DNA of 64,000 nucleotides, taken from positions 496,001-560,000 of the forward strand of contig NAJO01000021.1 of assembly GCA_002077065.1 (NCBI GenBank), in the 5' to 3' direction. Made by a program: the position numbers and the translations under genes. Under the pieces are notes generated by a model. That model was not told where the DNA came from. It worked only from the letters and a program-made list of their open reading frames with translations, and searched no databases. Source of the DNA: Cryoendolithus antarcticus (Eukaryota > Ascomycota > Dothideomycetes > Cladosporiales > Cladosporiaceae). Below, one piece after another: positions 21,280 to 31,871 of this stretch. How positions within the stretch are numbered: the stretch's first letter is position 1; each line of letters starts with the position of its first letter.

Positions 21280-23416
21280 TCACGACGTGCGCAAAGTCTC
21301 GTCCATCGACCAGGCCGGCAACAGTCTGGAGAAGCCGCCGTGAGCCAGAAGAGCGTCAGCAAGACTGGGCTGTAATGCTTTTGCAATCGCAAACTCAGCA
21401 TCATCGACTACGTCCTTGTCGACACCACCGAAGGGGAGTTCGTCCACCGGACAGACAGTGCCAGCTGGAGGCAGCTCACCGGAGGCGAAGTACTTCCTGA
21501 CAAAGGCTACGGTGCAGCGACTGTATGTGCTCGCTACCGCGCAGTGGCCAGGCCCGTCTTGGATGAGTGCCACCGCACCTTCGAAAGTCTTAGCCATGTT
21601 TATGGCATTGATGCCAGGCGTGACAGGGTCTGCAGTGTTCCCAATAAACAAGATACTGTTGCTAGTATTTCCCTGCCATGGACCGACGAAGCGATGCGGT
21701 GCGCGGACGTCGTAGTGAATGCAATTCATCCGCACGCTCGACCAGAAGGAACCAATGGTCGGCGAACGCTGAGCGAGGTCAGCAGAGTAGTCCTCGAACT
21801 CCGCACGCGATAACGATTGTGAATCGCCATCGGTACAGGCGATAGCCTGGAGAGGATCTCTGCTGATGATGGAGGCGCCGCCCTGGGGAACATGAGTCAG
21901 CATGTGTTATGGTACCGCTTCTTCTAGACCACTGAACGTGTGCAGCGGGTATCAGGTCCGTTGTGAGAGCGGTTCGCCACTCTGGTGCAAGAGTGGGAGC
22001 TGAATGGAGCAGAGCAGGCGACTTACAGTCTCTCCCCCCGACCCGCAGTCGTATGTGTGAGCTGCACGAAGCACCAGCGCAAACACGGTGCCATCGCCTT
22101 TCTCGAGGTCTGCCAGCAGCTTCGCCATAGGGGCGAATAGCCTGGTGGGTGAGTACAATGCGAGGAATATAAGGTTCCGCACATCGCTGTAAGTGATTAC
22201 TTCTGCATCAAGGCCTACCACTGGCAAAGGTTTGTGAAGCAGACTCTGTGTGATATTGAGCGTTCGCGCTTTGACTGCGGAGGCTGTGTTGTGGCCATCA
22301 CTAGCCAAAGCACATGCTGGGTAGCCAACGCGTGCACAGTGGTAATAGAACAGGTCCATGTCCTTCTCAGTGTCGACAAGATTCGCCGTCCAGAGAACTT
22401 TGCGATAGTCGAGGACGTCGACAACACCGTCGACTACGAATCTGCCGATACGATCTGGGTACATTGCTGCGAAGGTCTGACCAAGGTAAGTGCCATACGA
22501 GAAGCCGATGTAGTTGATCTTCTCCTTGCCGTGGTGATGCTTAATGTGCTCGGCAATCGGCTTGCTCTTGCAGGACAGCCTCCGTGCTTCGAGTTCGCGC
22601 CACTCTGCATGCCGTTCCACGATCTGAAGCATATCTGTTGCAACCGACGCAGTCGTAACGTATTTGCGGATATTGCCATCAGTGGCAGCTTGTGCGCAGC
22701 TTCGCCCCCGCGCGTCAGACATTGACCAGATTCGACCTAGAGCGGCATCGGAAGACTCGAACCAGCCCTCTTCGAGCAGGCGAAGCTGCCAAGCCCAGTC
22801 TGCGCTACGAGATTGGAAGCAGTGTAGGCCTGGCGTCGTGGCGCCCACCCCTCGAGGATCGAAAGAAATCAAGTCGAAGTACTTGGAGTCTTCGCTATCG
22901 ATGACTGCGCGAAGACCGGCGCTGCCGCGTTGTAGGAAGCCGACGCCTGACCCTCCAGGACCACCAGGGTTGGTGAGGATGGCGCCGGCGTAGTGTGGAT
23001 GGGTGACGGGAACTACAGCAGGCTTGCGAATGACAGCAAGAGCGATTTTGGCTTCTGTTGTCGAGTTCCAGTAGTCCATCGGAAGCTCCAGACGAGCACA
23101 TTGGAATCTGCCGTCATGTCAATTTCTCATGTGCTAAAGACTTGGGGACGACGAAACGACAAGAGACTTACCCATCGAAGCACGGGACATAGTCGAGTGT
23201 AGGCTTTACGGCCACATCGTCCCAGCTGAACGCCTTCGCTTCAATGGGAGCGATCGTGGATTTGCTCCAGCTTGAGAGCTTCGGTGTACTCAGACCAAGC
23301 CATACAAGGACGGCTACCGCGCTGTACTCCAGAATGCGTCGAGCTCGTGCGACGCGTGGTTGTTGAGTAGTCCGCAACTCGCCCACGACCTCATGGTCCT
23401 GCTTCTCGAAGTCCAT
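21280..23416 (-). CDS. membrane-anchored alpha/beta hydrolase, TAP-like peptidase family S33
   Basis: Likely prolyl/tripeptidyl aminopeptidase-type serine hydrolase. Exons 23416-23172, 23107-22027 and 21882-21280; introns 23108-23171 and 21883-22026 have GTAAGT donors and CAG acceptors, and phases agree (642 residues). An N-terminal signal-anchor (about residues 30-48, YSAVAVLVWLGLS) puts the enzyme outside the cytosol. The oxyanion motif NPGGPGGSG, the nucleophile elbow IGFSYGTYLG (Ser), the acid in ADPVTPG and the His in GPGHC form the catalytic triad. The C-terminal TAP domain with CPVDELPFGG is present. The stop at 21280 overlaps a possible GTGAGT donor, so a few C-terminal residues could differ. 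The substrate is unknown; secreted peptide processing or ester cleavage are both seen in this family. Confidence 0.85.
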
Positions 23417-23805
23417 GATTGCTGTTCAGCTTGCGACACTTGTGTTGAGGCAAAGCGTGGACAGGCAGCATAGCTACGACAGCCGAGCTGAAGTACAAAC
23501 TCGGGTAACAGCGCCGATCCCGTCTACATGCTGGGCCCCAATAGGAAGGACAGTTATGCATACACAGAATCCTTGAGGGGAGCTGCGGAGTTGGAGATCA
23601 AGCGATCGGAGTTCACTCGTGAAGGGATCGCATCATGCATTATTACACTGATTGACACTCATTTGCCAATGATATAGACCGCTTAATTGATTAAGGCAGA
23701 TGGTTTGTCCTGCGTCCTGTTTGTAAGTGCTTGATGACTTGGGTAGTGACTAAGTGCATTCATCGCAATAAAACATCCCAGCACAGTCGCCTTCACAGAA
23801 CCCAA
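23417..23805. other. intergenic, no gene seen
   Basis: Promoter side of the S33 gene and 3' flank of the reductase; no coding frame supported. Confidence 0.45.
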
Positions 23806-24798
23806 TCACAACTCCACGACAATCTTGCATCCACTCACATCTCCGTTCCTCACTTTGAATGCGTGCTCCAGGCTTTCGAGCCCCTTGCCAACCACCTTCG
23901 GCTCCGGCAAAGCCTTCAACTTCCCCGACGCGAGCGCATCCGTGATCCAGTGCTCCCAAAGCGGGTAGCTATATTCACCCAGACCAAGTACGAACTTGAC
24001 TGTGATGTTCTCTGGCGTCGGGCCAGAAGGCTTGGTGTTCGCCACAAAGCCTCCACTAAGCTTCTGCATGATCGGAGTGACAACGTCGAAGGACTCCGGG
24101 ATGCCGATGGTGTTCCACAGACCAACAAACTGATCGTTGCCGACCGACTTGGCAATGTCATTTGCGACCGACAGAGACTTGTAGTCGAACACATCGGCGG
24201 CGCCGGCTTCGCGACACAGATCGTGGTTCCTGGGGCTTGATGTGGCGATGACTCGGTACCCAGCATTGACAGCGAGCTGAATGGCAGCGACGCCGACAGA
24301 GGTTGATCCGCCGTAGACGATGACGACCTTGCCGTTCGGCTTCGCATCAGCAGTGGGAAGATTCAGACCCATGAAGCCGGTGTCGTAGAAGCCACGAGCC
24401 GCTGTGTCGATGGCGACAGGGAGTACGGAGCCTTGCTTGAAGTCGATGTTGTCGGGCAGGATCGCAGCATTACCGGCCGGGATCCGCGTGTACAACGAGA
24501 ACGCACCGTCCTCAGCTTGGCCTGTCAAGAACTGCCACGCATGTCCAAGAACGCGATCGCCATCTTTGAAGCGTGTCACGCTTGAGCCGACTTCATGGAC
24601 GATACCGGCTAGATCATGACCGAGGACTGTAGGGTACCGCGCTACCTTGAAGCCTGCCTGCTGGGCAGGGTCGACGGTGTTGATCGCGACTGCGTGGTTG
24701 CGTACGATGATGTCGTTGGGTCCAGGAGTCGGTATGTGACTCTCGGCGACACGAAGGGGCTTGTTCTCGCCGTCGAGGAAAGCTGAGAAGTTGGACAT
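23806..24798 (-). CDS. medium-chain dehydrogenase/reductase (ToxD-like oxidoreductase)
   Basis: Intronless, 330 residues, full length for the family. The N-terminal GroES-like domain has TVLGHDLAGIVHEVG and DRVLGHAW. The Rossmann domain has the nucleotide motif VVIVYGGSTSVGVAAIQLA and the ATSSPRNHDLCREAGA segment, so it should use NADPH or NADH. The structural-zinc cysteines of classical alcohol dehydrogenases are absent, as in quinone/enoyl reductase subgroups. Such enzymes serve as general quinone reductases or as trans-acting enoyl reductases beside polyketide synthases; no synthase lies in this window. ATG 24798 is the first in frame. The physiological substrate cannot be told. Confidence 0.88.
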   Translation of the reverse strand: MSNFSAFLDGENKPLRVAESHIPTPGPNDIIVRNHAVAINTVDPAQQAGFKVARYPTVLGHDLAGIVHEVGSSVTRFKDGDRVLGHAWQFLTGQAEDGAFSLYTRIPAGNAAILPDNIDFKQGSVLPVAIDTAARGFYDTGFMGLNLPTADAKPNGKVVIVYGGSTSVGVAAIQLAVNAGYRVIATSSPRNHDLCREAGAADVFDYKSLSVANDIAKSVGNDQFVGLWNTIGIPESFDVVTPIMQKLSGGFVANTKPSGPTPENITVKFVLGLGEYSYPLWEHWITDALASGKLKALPEPKVVGKGLESLEHAFKVRNGDVSGCKIVVEL

Positions 24799-25674
24799 GG
24801 TGTGGGATGTGTTTTGAAGTTCCGATCAGTAGAGTGTCACGGTCTGTCCGTTATGCAAGCCGGTAATGGTGCTCTTGATTGGTAGCGAGTGCTGTTGGAC
24901 AGTGCGGAAGGTAGTATCGGAGCTGAGTAGAATGATAGATGCCGCTGAGAGCTGTCCAGACAGCTATATGTACCTCAACAACATACCTGGACACGCCGGC
25001 GGACGTCGAGCAGCACTATGTCCAGGACATGCTGACAGACACCCACCAAGCCTACCCACTTGAGCTCAGTAGCAGCCGAAAAGTCTGTGAGGTAATCGGA
25101 CTAGTCGTGTGTCCAGCTGAAGTGCGTGGCGACCAGGCATGGGGAGTGTTACCTGGTGGTGTCTGCTACGCATGTTGCCAAGATGACAAAGACGGCTTGT
25201 CCTGATGGTGGTAGCCAGCATCGACAACGGCTTTAAGGCAGGAGAAGCCAAGGGACTGCTCATGTAAGGCTTGGCGACATGGGCAGTCCTCCTCAATAGG
25301 GTTTAGTGGCCTCGTTCCTTAGCGTCTTTCTCCGAGACCCTGTGGCTTTTGCAGTCTCGATGTCGGTAGCGTACATTCGCATGAGCTACTGTACGATGAG
25401 GCTTGAGAAATCTACTTCAATGAAGATTTGAGATGGGGGACTTTCTTTAGATCAACCTCGTCAGTCAATGTCGTCTTCGGCGGAGGTTTCTGGCTACTTC
25501 TCGCTGTGCTCTTGGTAATCGTTCCCAGCGGATGGACACGGTGTTACTGATGCGCCGAGACGATGCTGCTGGCTGCCACTCTACGGACTGCAGTCGTGTG
25601 ATCATTCCTTCTATCGACGTAGCCTTGCACGCTGCAGCGCGCCGCTCGTGAGACAAGCGGCATGCACTGACATC
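24799..25674. other. intergenic, no gene seen
   Basis: Promoter side of the reductase and 3' flank of the Zn2Cys6 gene. Short frames without resemblance to known proteins. Confidence 0.45.
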
Positions 25675-27201
25675 TCATTCGACGCGCCATGGTTCCCTCA
25701 GCGGCTGGTATCCAACGTTCGCCAGCTTAATCCCCAGCTCGAGAAACCAAGGACGAACCTCGTTCAGATCGAAGCCACGATACTTAGCCAGCATCGTGTG
25801 AGCTGTCCAGGCCGTGTCCAAAGCGAACAGGCAAGGGCTAGTCGTGAAAAGTCCGAAGCCTTGGTCCGTCAACTGACAAATGGACAAGCATGTCTCAGCC
25901 AACAGCTCTTCACAGTTGCTGGCGATCTTGCGCTCGCTGATGGGCATCTCCGACATCGTAACTGCGTCACTCGACTCGAGCCGGCGAACAAGGTTCCAGA
26001 CGGTCATCGATGCTTGTAGTGCATAGCCATAGGCATAGCAGGACAAGATCCTGCTGACAAGACATGGCAGACTCGATCGCACAGTCGTGCATGTCTTGGG
26101 AAGAGCTGGACAGATACGCTTCCCAGGATCATCTGAACGATTGCAATAGAGATTCATCGTCGAGATGTCGGCGATCATCTTGAGCAGGCGTTCCAAGATG
26201 TCCAGTTGTTCTGCAACAGGGCTTGCGGGTGTTGAGTTGTCGTATTCCTCGAGTAGTGCTGGCAGCCGCTGAGCAACAGCAAGTCGCTTTATGATGATTG
26301 AGGCTGCTGGTGTGGGCGCATCGAAGTTTGCATGACACCACGCCTCAGGTATCACGAAGCTGTGCTTCCTGTGAATCACCGAGCATGAAATCCAGAGAAG
26401 ACAATAGTCGTGGAAGACCAAGCGAAGATTGACATCTTCGAGACATGATTCATCACAAGCGTACCACAGTGACTCCATGCCTTGGAGGTGTAAGTCACTT
26501 GCTTTCCATTCTCGTAGAACATACTCCATCTGGCTGCAAACGTAGCTTGCCGCGGTCAACTCGGCGATCTGCTGCTTCTTTTCTGCAGGTCGCTGCCGCC
26601 GGGCAAGCAAGGACACTTGAGTCCGTAATCGTTGTAGAACAAGATCGTACTGCCTGGTGGCATCAGCAAGCACAGCTTTGTCGCCCATCTGCGTACCCAG
26701 TGTGACCAATGTTAGGCAGACCAACGACTGTCCGACAACGCTCTCGTGTCGACGACTTGCCAGATTCCAGGCACTGAAGGCCCATGAAGACATTGGGACC
26801 AGGTCACCGTTTGCATCCGGGGATGTGTATCTTCGCAACAGGCCATCAGGGATCCACGTGGTCAAGAATGCTGCAAACAAGGCATCGTAGTAGGCAGGTC
26901 CTGGATTCGGAGACGCGAACGGATCATTTCTTCGAGATGGCACAGTGAGTTGCCATGAGTTTATGTCATTGCCTGCAATATAGTTCTCGCTGGAGGACTT
27001 GGACCGTGAAGACTCGAAGATGAGCGCCTTCGGAACATGGTAGCCACCGCACACCATCTTTGCCTTCGCACATCGATCACACGCTGGCTGCTTTTCGTCA
27101 CATTTGACGCGACGCTTCTTGCAGGTCACGCAGCCAGTGAGGACCTTGTGGTGTTTCCGCCTTGCTCGAGTATCTCGCTGGTCTTGCAGTCGACCGGACA
27201 T
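25675..27201 (-). CDS. Zn2Cys6 transcription factor, intact
   Basis: Intronless 508-residue nuclear regulator. All six zinc ligands are present near residues 23-50 (GCVTCKKRRVKCDEK, then PACDRC and MVCGGY). The rest is the weakly conserved helical fungal transcription-factor domain, including WSAWNLASRR-like and LHLQGMESLWYACDE segments. I took the ATG at 27201 (MSGRLQDQRD); a frame extension to 27231 exists. It lies between the reductase gene and the Spo12-like gene and may control the adjacent oxidoreductases, by analogy with local regulators; nothing in the sequence proves that. It is not a close copy of the dead regulator at 18-19.7 kb. Confidence 0.86.
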   Translation of the reverse strand: MSGRLQDQRDTRARRKHHKVLTGCVTCKKRRVKCDEKQPACDRCAKAKMVCGGYHVPKALIFESSRSKSSSENYIAGNDINSWQLTVPSRRNDPFASPNPGPAYYDALFAAFLTTWIPDGLLRRYTSPDANGDLVPMSSWAFSAWNLASRRHESVVGQSLVCLTLVTLGTQMGDKAVLADATRQYDLVLQRLRTQVSLLARRQRPAEKKQQIAELTAASYVCSQMEYVLREWKASDLHLQGMESLWYACDESCLEDVNLRLVFHDYCLLWISCSVIHRKHSFVIPEAWCHANFDAPTPAASIIIKRLAVAQRLPALLEEYDNSTPASPVAEQLDILERLLKMIADISTMNLYCNRSDDPGKRICPALPKTCTTVRSSLPCLVSRILSCYAYGYALQASMTVWNLVRRLESSDAVTMSEMPISERKIASNCEELLAETCLSICQLTDQGFGLFTTSPCLFALDTAWTAHTMLAKYRGFDLNEVRPWFLELGIKLANVGYQPLREPWRVE

Positions 27202-27837
27202 GGTGACGAGGTGCGAAAGATGAGAGCACAAGTGGCTGTCAGTAATCGGTAGAGACCTTACCTACACCTCTGAAATACTTAATCCATGAAGACGTGCATG
27301 TCGTCGGACATCAGCCGCACTCCGACAGGGCAATGTCAGTATAATCCTACGCGGTGGCAACTATACGGAGATCGCGTGGACTGCCATCTATTCAGAGCAG
27401 ACGAGCCCGATGGTTCGGTTCAGCCTCGCTCCTCGCGGATTTAGTGAGGTGATGCGGTGTGCGGTATCAGGGTTGAAAGGGAAGGTCGTTTGGAAAGAGC
27501 TGCCTCGGAGACTCGGAGGTAAAGGAAGTCTTACTAAGGCATGCAAGTAATAGCTTGGCAGAGGATTCGCTGCGGCCTGCGACCACGATCATCTTGCACA
27601 CGCATTCCCCCAATACCGCTCAACCTGACTCCCCAGTGCCCGCATGACGGCCCGTCGTACCTGTCATGGATAGGACAACGCCAGCCGGCCGTCTCGTGCA
27701 AGTGTGTTCGCATCCAGCGGCCCCGCAAATCAATTTGCGCAGGCTTATGCTATAGTCGTTCAGTCGTCCTCATCTAGAAGCCCTTCTAGGCCTCCCCTTT
27801 ATTCGATAACGACGATTTGCGCTCTCCGCTCGTAGCC
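27202..27837. other. intergenic, no gene seen
   Basis: Upstream flank of the Zn2Cys6 gene and 3' flank of the Spo12-like gene; no coding frame supported. Confidence 0.45.
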
Positions 27838-28277
27838 TCACGATCGTTGTCCGACATCGTTCTCGCGAACAGAGATCTCCTCGTCGAGTCCGAGCCAGAC
27901 CTTGGGAAGCAAAAGCACGTCAGACTTTGCTTCGCGCGGCATAAAGTTGGGAAGGGAAGAAACGTACTGCTTGTTGATCTGCTTCTGCTTGAACGACGAA
28001 AGCTTCTGGCTTGCTGGGCTCATGATCGCATCGGACGGGCTGATGTAGGGTTGTCTGTTCGCGAACAGATCTGTCAGCTCCTGGCCATCGTACGACAGTC
28101 GGCTACCGACAAGATACTGTTGACGTACCCATCGCTCTCGCTCTGCTTCTGCTCTGTGACTTTCTTGTGCTCTTGTGCTTGTACTGCTGTCGTATTCTCT
28201 TCGCCTGGAGCGCTTGTCTTGGCGCTCTCTGCGGAGGGCATCGAAGTGTTGGCGCTGCGATCCTGTGATGCGGACAT
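27838..28277 (-). CDS. Spo12-like cell-cycle regulator
   Basis: Small mitotic-exit regulator; in yeasts Spo12 acts in the FEAR pathway that releases the Cdc14 phosphatase. Exon 1 (28277-28129) encodes a polar, disordered region starting MSASQDRSANTSMPS. A 74-bp phase-2 intron 28128-28055 (GTACGT, GCTGAC branch, AACAG) leads to exon 2 (28054-27838). The junction creates QPYISPSDAIMSPASQKL, the Spo12 signature (consensus close to SPTDxIMSPxxxKL). 121 residues, within the normal range. A longer unspliced frame in exon 2's register reaches further upstream but starts without ATG and has an unlikely Arg-rich composition, so I reject it. The motif makes the family call fairly firm; function is inferred from yeast. 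Confidence 0.8.
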
Positions 28278-28573
28278 CCTGTGGGACGAGAGAGCGACAG
28301 GCGCGCTTTGATGGAGTCGTCCCCGGCGCAGGCACTGTGTCGCAAAAGTTCGACTGCAGTCACAGACATGTCTCAAAGTCGTTGCTAGGCAACGGAAACC
28401 TCCATAGTGATTGAAGTTGAACGATGTCTCACGGAGGCGCAGGAACTCGTAGCATTGTCGCTTCCATTCTGTAGCTTACATGCCTCATCCAATGCCACCA
28501 TCCTTGGTGTCCCTCCTAAACGCCAACCGCAATGCTAACATGACTTAGCCGTCACCGCCATCCCATTCGGGCA

Positions 28574-29491
28574 TTACGCCTTCTTCCATGCACTCTCCTG
28601 CCGCAGCCAAGTCTCATAATTCTTCATGAATGGGTACTTCGCCCTCAACCCCTTGACATCCGCCGCAAACCCCTCCTTCGCGAACCACGCAAACATGTGA
28701 TGCAGATCTCCCACCATCCACCGGATAGCAGCAGCAATCCCGTTGTACGTAGCCGGGATCTCCTCCCCGGTCACTTTCTTGAAGATCTCCGCAGCCTGAT
28801 TTGGAGTGAGCTCATCGCCTGCGAGCGAGATGCCCTTGTTCTTGTACTCCGGCTCGGACGCCTTGAGGAACGCCTCAGCAGCCACCTCGCCAATGTCGCT
28901 GGAGGCGATCATCTGTAGTGGGCGATCGAGCCCGTTCTGACGCCACATGCTGATGAAGGCTTGGCCGATGAAGTTCTTGGGCTGATTCTCGAAGAACGCC
29001 ACGGGACGGAGGAATGTGTAGGTCAGCTTGCCGTCAGTCTCAGCAGCTTTAGCCTTGATGTCCTGCTCGATGCGGAACTTGCTGGCGAAGTGGGGGACTA
29101 CAGTCGGATCGTTCTCACTCTGCTCCTGCCCGCCGCGCTCGGTGGAGGTGAAAACGATGTGCGAGGTGCCGGCTTTGACTGCGGCGTTGTTGAGAGCGTA
29201 GCCGTAGGCTTCTTCGTTTCTGATGCCGTTATCAAGCATTGGGACTGAGAAGACGCCCCAGACTGGTTTCGGGATCTGCGACATGATGCCATCGATGTTC
29301 TTGAGATTACCTTCAACAATCTTGACATTTGGTTTGGACGCCAGGGCCTGCGCGCTGGCAGAGCCGGATTTGCGTGTTACAGCGTAGATTTCGAAGGGTT
29401 GCGACGGCTTTTTGAGAAGTGCTTTGATAAGAGCGCCACCTTGCTTGCCTGTCGCGCCGGTCACGAGCAGGCGGCGGACTGGTGCGGCCAT
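28574..29491 (-). CDS. NmrA-like family NAD(P)-binding protein
   Basis: Intronless, 305 residues. The start carries the atypical-SDR dinucleotide motif LLVTGATGKQGGAL. The segments IYAVTRKSGSA and VFSVPMLDNG and the FTSTERGG and FLRPVAFFEN stretches follow the NmrA/HSCARG pattern. Members bind NADP(H) and either act as redox sensors (NmrA in nitrogen repression) or as isoflavone-reductase-like enzymes. The classical SDR Tyr-x3-Lys is not evident, which fits a sensor role, though this is inference. It is divergent from the short-chain dehydrogenase gene with 836 bp between the starts. Confidence 0.88.
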   Translation of the reverse strand: MAAPVRRLLVTGATGKQGGALIKALLKKPSQPFEIYAVTRKSGSASAQALASKPNVKIVEGNLKNIDGIMSQIPKPVWGVFSVPMLDNGIRNEEAYGYALNNAAVKAGTSHIVFTSTERGGQEQSENDPTVVPHFASKFRIEQDIKAKAAETDGKLTYTFLRPVAFFENQPKNFIGQAFISMWRQNGLDRPLQMIASSDIGEVAAEAFLKASEPEYKNKGISLAGDELTPNQAAEIFKKVTGEEIPATYNGIAAAIRWMVGDLHHMFAWFAKEGFAADVKGLRAKYPFMKNYETWLRQESAWKKA

Positions 29492-30327
29492 CTCTGCTGT
29501 TTATTGATTGGAAGTGGATGAGGAAGAGGACTGTTGGATTGAAGTGGACATTTTGTTGCAACGGCTTTCGCTTCGTGATGCAAGACCCACTAGTTCCTGA
29601 CTTACCGGAGTGCGGATCGTGAGTTGCAGATCTCAGGTACGTGTAAGTGCAGCGGTAGGATGCAGATCCTTGACTGCAGTGCTTTCAACTGTTGTCATTC
29701 CATCTCTTTGTCCTTCGGAGAGAGTGTTGTCACCGCGCCGCGTGATGACGCGCTTGCTATACTTTTGGTGCACGGACGCGATATTAGCGCAATCAATTGA
29801 CTTCACTTTACGATGCTCACTTTCTTTCACCACAACTGCTCCTAAGTTCAGAAGTTGGCAAAGCGATCACCGTCAAGTGCATGCCGCAATGTCTGGAATA
29901 CAATACTTGTGCGCCATTCGCCAGCATAGTCTCACGGAGTTCCGCAAACAGTCAATTCACCTAGCACTTTACAGGGCACCCGCGCCCCAGTGCTCGGTTG
30001 AACTTCCTTCCGGCAGCTCTTCATAGATCGCCCGTCGCCCCGACTTCATACGCCTCTCGATACCTCGTTGCACGATAGGTCCTATCTGCTTCAGGCTTCA
30101 CTTCCATGAGATGTAGCACCGCGCTCCCCGCGCAGATGGAAGTGCCGAAGACATTATTCAGCATGTTCGCCCCAAAACCACGATGAGTAGGTCCTGATGC
30201 GGGGCTCCGTACGACGATGGCGACAGAGTCCAGTCGCGTTCTATTCAACGTTCAGCATTCCAATACTCCTATCACCACGTTCCTTTCCAAGTCTTTTATT
30301 TCCAATCCTCCGTGAGAGCTGCTGATC
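29492..30327. promoter_or_regulatory. shared upstream region of NmrA-like and SDR genes
   Basis: 836 bp between two divergent start codons with no supported gene. Presumably contains both promoters. Confidence 0.45.
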
Positions 30328-31438
30328 ATGGCGCCCTACGCCTACACCCTCCTTCGCTCCCAGCTCTTCGTCTCGATCCCAGTGCCAACAGAGTCATTCA
30401 CCGGACAAACAGTAATTGTGACCGTGAGCTAGTCCACCAGCCAGTGGCATATAAAAACATTGCTGATAGGTAGTCTCAGGGTTCCAACACTGGCCTCGGC
30501 CTCGAAGCAGCCCGCCACCTCCTCAATCTAGACGCCGCCAAAGTGATCCTCGCAGTCCGGACGGTCTCGAAAGGCGAGACCGCAGCCCAAGACCTCATAA
30601 CCTCCTGCTATGTCCCCTCAACCCGCGTCGAAGTCTGGCAACTCGACATGAGCTCCCGCGACTCCGTCAAAGCCTTCGCCAAACGCGCCTCAGGACTGCA
30701 GAGACTAGATGCCGCGATCCTCAACGCAGGCGTGCTCAGCTCAAAATGGAGCACCATCGACGGCGTAGAGCACCACGTAGCCGTGAACGTCATCGGCACA
30801 GTACTCCTCGAACTCTTGCTCCTGCCTACACTCCGTCGCTCAGCCCAACGCACTGCCTCGAAAGGCCGCATAGCCATCATCGGCAGCGACCTAATGTACA
30901 CAGCCGACCCCACGATCCTCGGAACCGATGGCAAAATCCTAGACAAATTGAACACCCGAGACGCCATCCCAATAGGCGCCTACTACGCCCTGTCCAAGCT
31001 GCTAGTCTTCTACGCGCACCGCTACATCGCCTCTTCTCTCTCCCCTTTGTCGCCAGAGCAGTCGAGTGTGGTACTCACGCTCGCCACGCCGGGTGCATGC
31101 ACAAGCGAGATCTTCCGCGATGAGATGCCGTTGGCGCAGAAGGTGTTCATGTCTGTAATGCTGAAGCTCATGGCGAGGACGACGGAGGTGGGTGGACGGA
31201 CGCTGGTGCATGCTGTGAGTCCTAGTATGGGTACGGAGGAGCATGGGAAGTTTTTGATGGATTGTGAGGTTGCTACGTGAGTATCATGTTGGATTTTGGT
31301 GGAGAGGAGTTTGGCTAATGCGAAGATAGGGATGGGTATGGCGTTGAGAGTGAAATTGGACAGAAGATGGAGAAGCATTGGAATGAGGAGCTTTTCGCGC
31401 ATTTGGAGAGTATCGCTCCTGGATGCACGAAGCTGTAG
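30328..31438 (+). CDS. short-chain dehydrogenase/reductase, retinol-dehydrogenase-like
   Basis: Three exons: 30328-30423, 30480-31276 and 31330-31438; introns 30424-30479 (GTGAGC..CAG) and 31277-31329 (GTGAGT..TAG) give 333 residues. Intron 1 falls inside the cofactor motif, joining VIVT to GSNTGLGLEAARHL. LNAGVLSSKW and the catalytic YYALSK (Tyr-x3-Lys) are in place, with Ser in IIGSDLMY as the likely third residue. Exon 3 encodes DGYGVESEIGQKMEKHW, the usual C-terminal helix of this fungal subfamily. An NADPH-dependent ketone/aldehyde reductase is expected; the substrate is unknown. It is divergent from the NmrA-like gene. Intact. Confidence 0.88.
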
Positions 31439-31871
31439 AAGTTCAGAGCACACATGGCAGGGGCTGTGAGCACGTGGCATGTCGATAGCAATGCAAAGGC
31501 GCAGGAGGCACAGTGATTTTGACATTGTTGATACTGAAGCGTAGACACGCCTCCAAGCGCTGTATACTGATAACGAAGCAACACAGCCCACGGGACGTTC
31601 CATGTCCCAGACAGCTTTCTCCAGAACGCCATTCGCCACATACGCTCATGCTGTGCATATTGTACACGCCTTCTCTTGTACGCCGTGTACCGTGACATTT
31701 TCCGCAGACTCGTTCGCAGAATCCGACACAAGAGGCAACGACAGTTCTCCGACATATGCCTGCTCTAGCCCGGCAGAAAGGCCCTCACACCTTCCTTGGA
31801 CGGAGAGGCGAGTCTCAGTACAAGCGAACACCACCAGGCGACGACATCAAGCAAACACCACCATCCGAGTT
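31439..31871. other. 3' flanks of convergent SDR and CBF5 genes
   Basis: No coding frame supported. Confidence 0.45.

Noticed and set aside
27838..28335. Unspliced 165-residue reading of the Spo12-like locus
   Set aside because: Begins at a GTG, is preceded in frame by a stop, and lacks the natural first exon; the spliced model explains the locus better.
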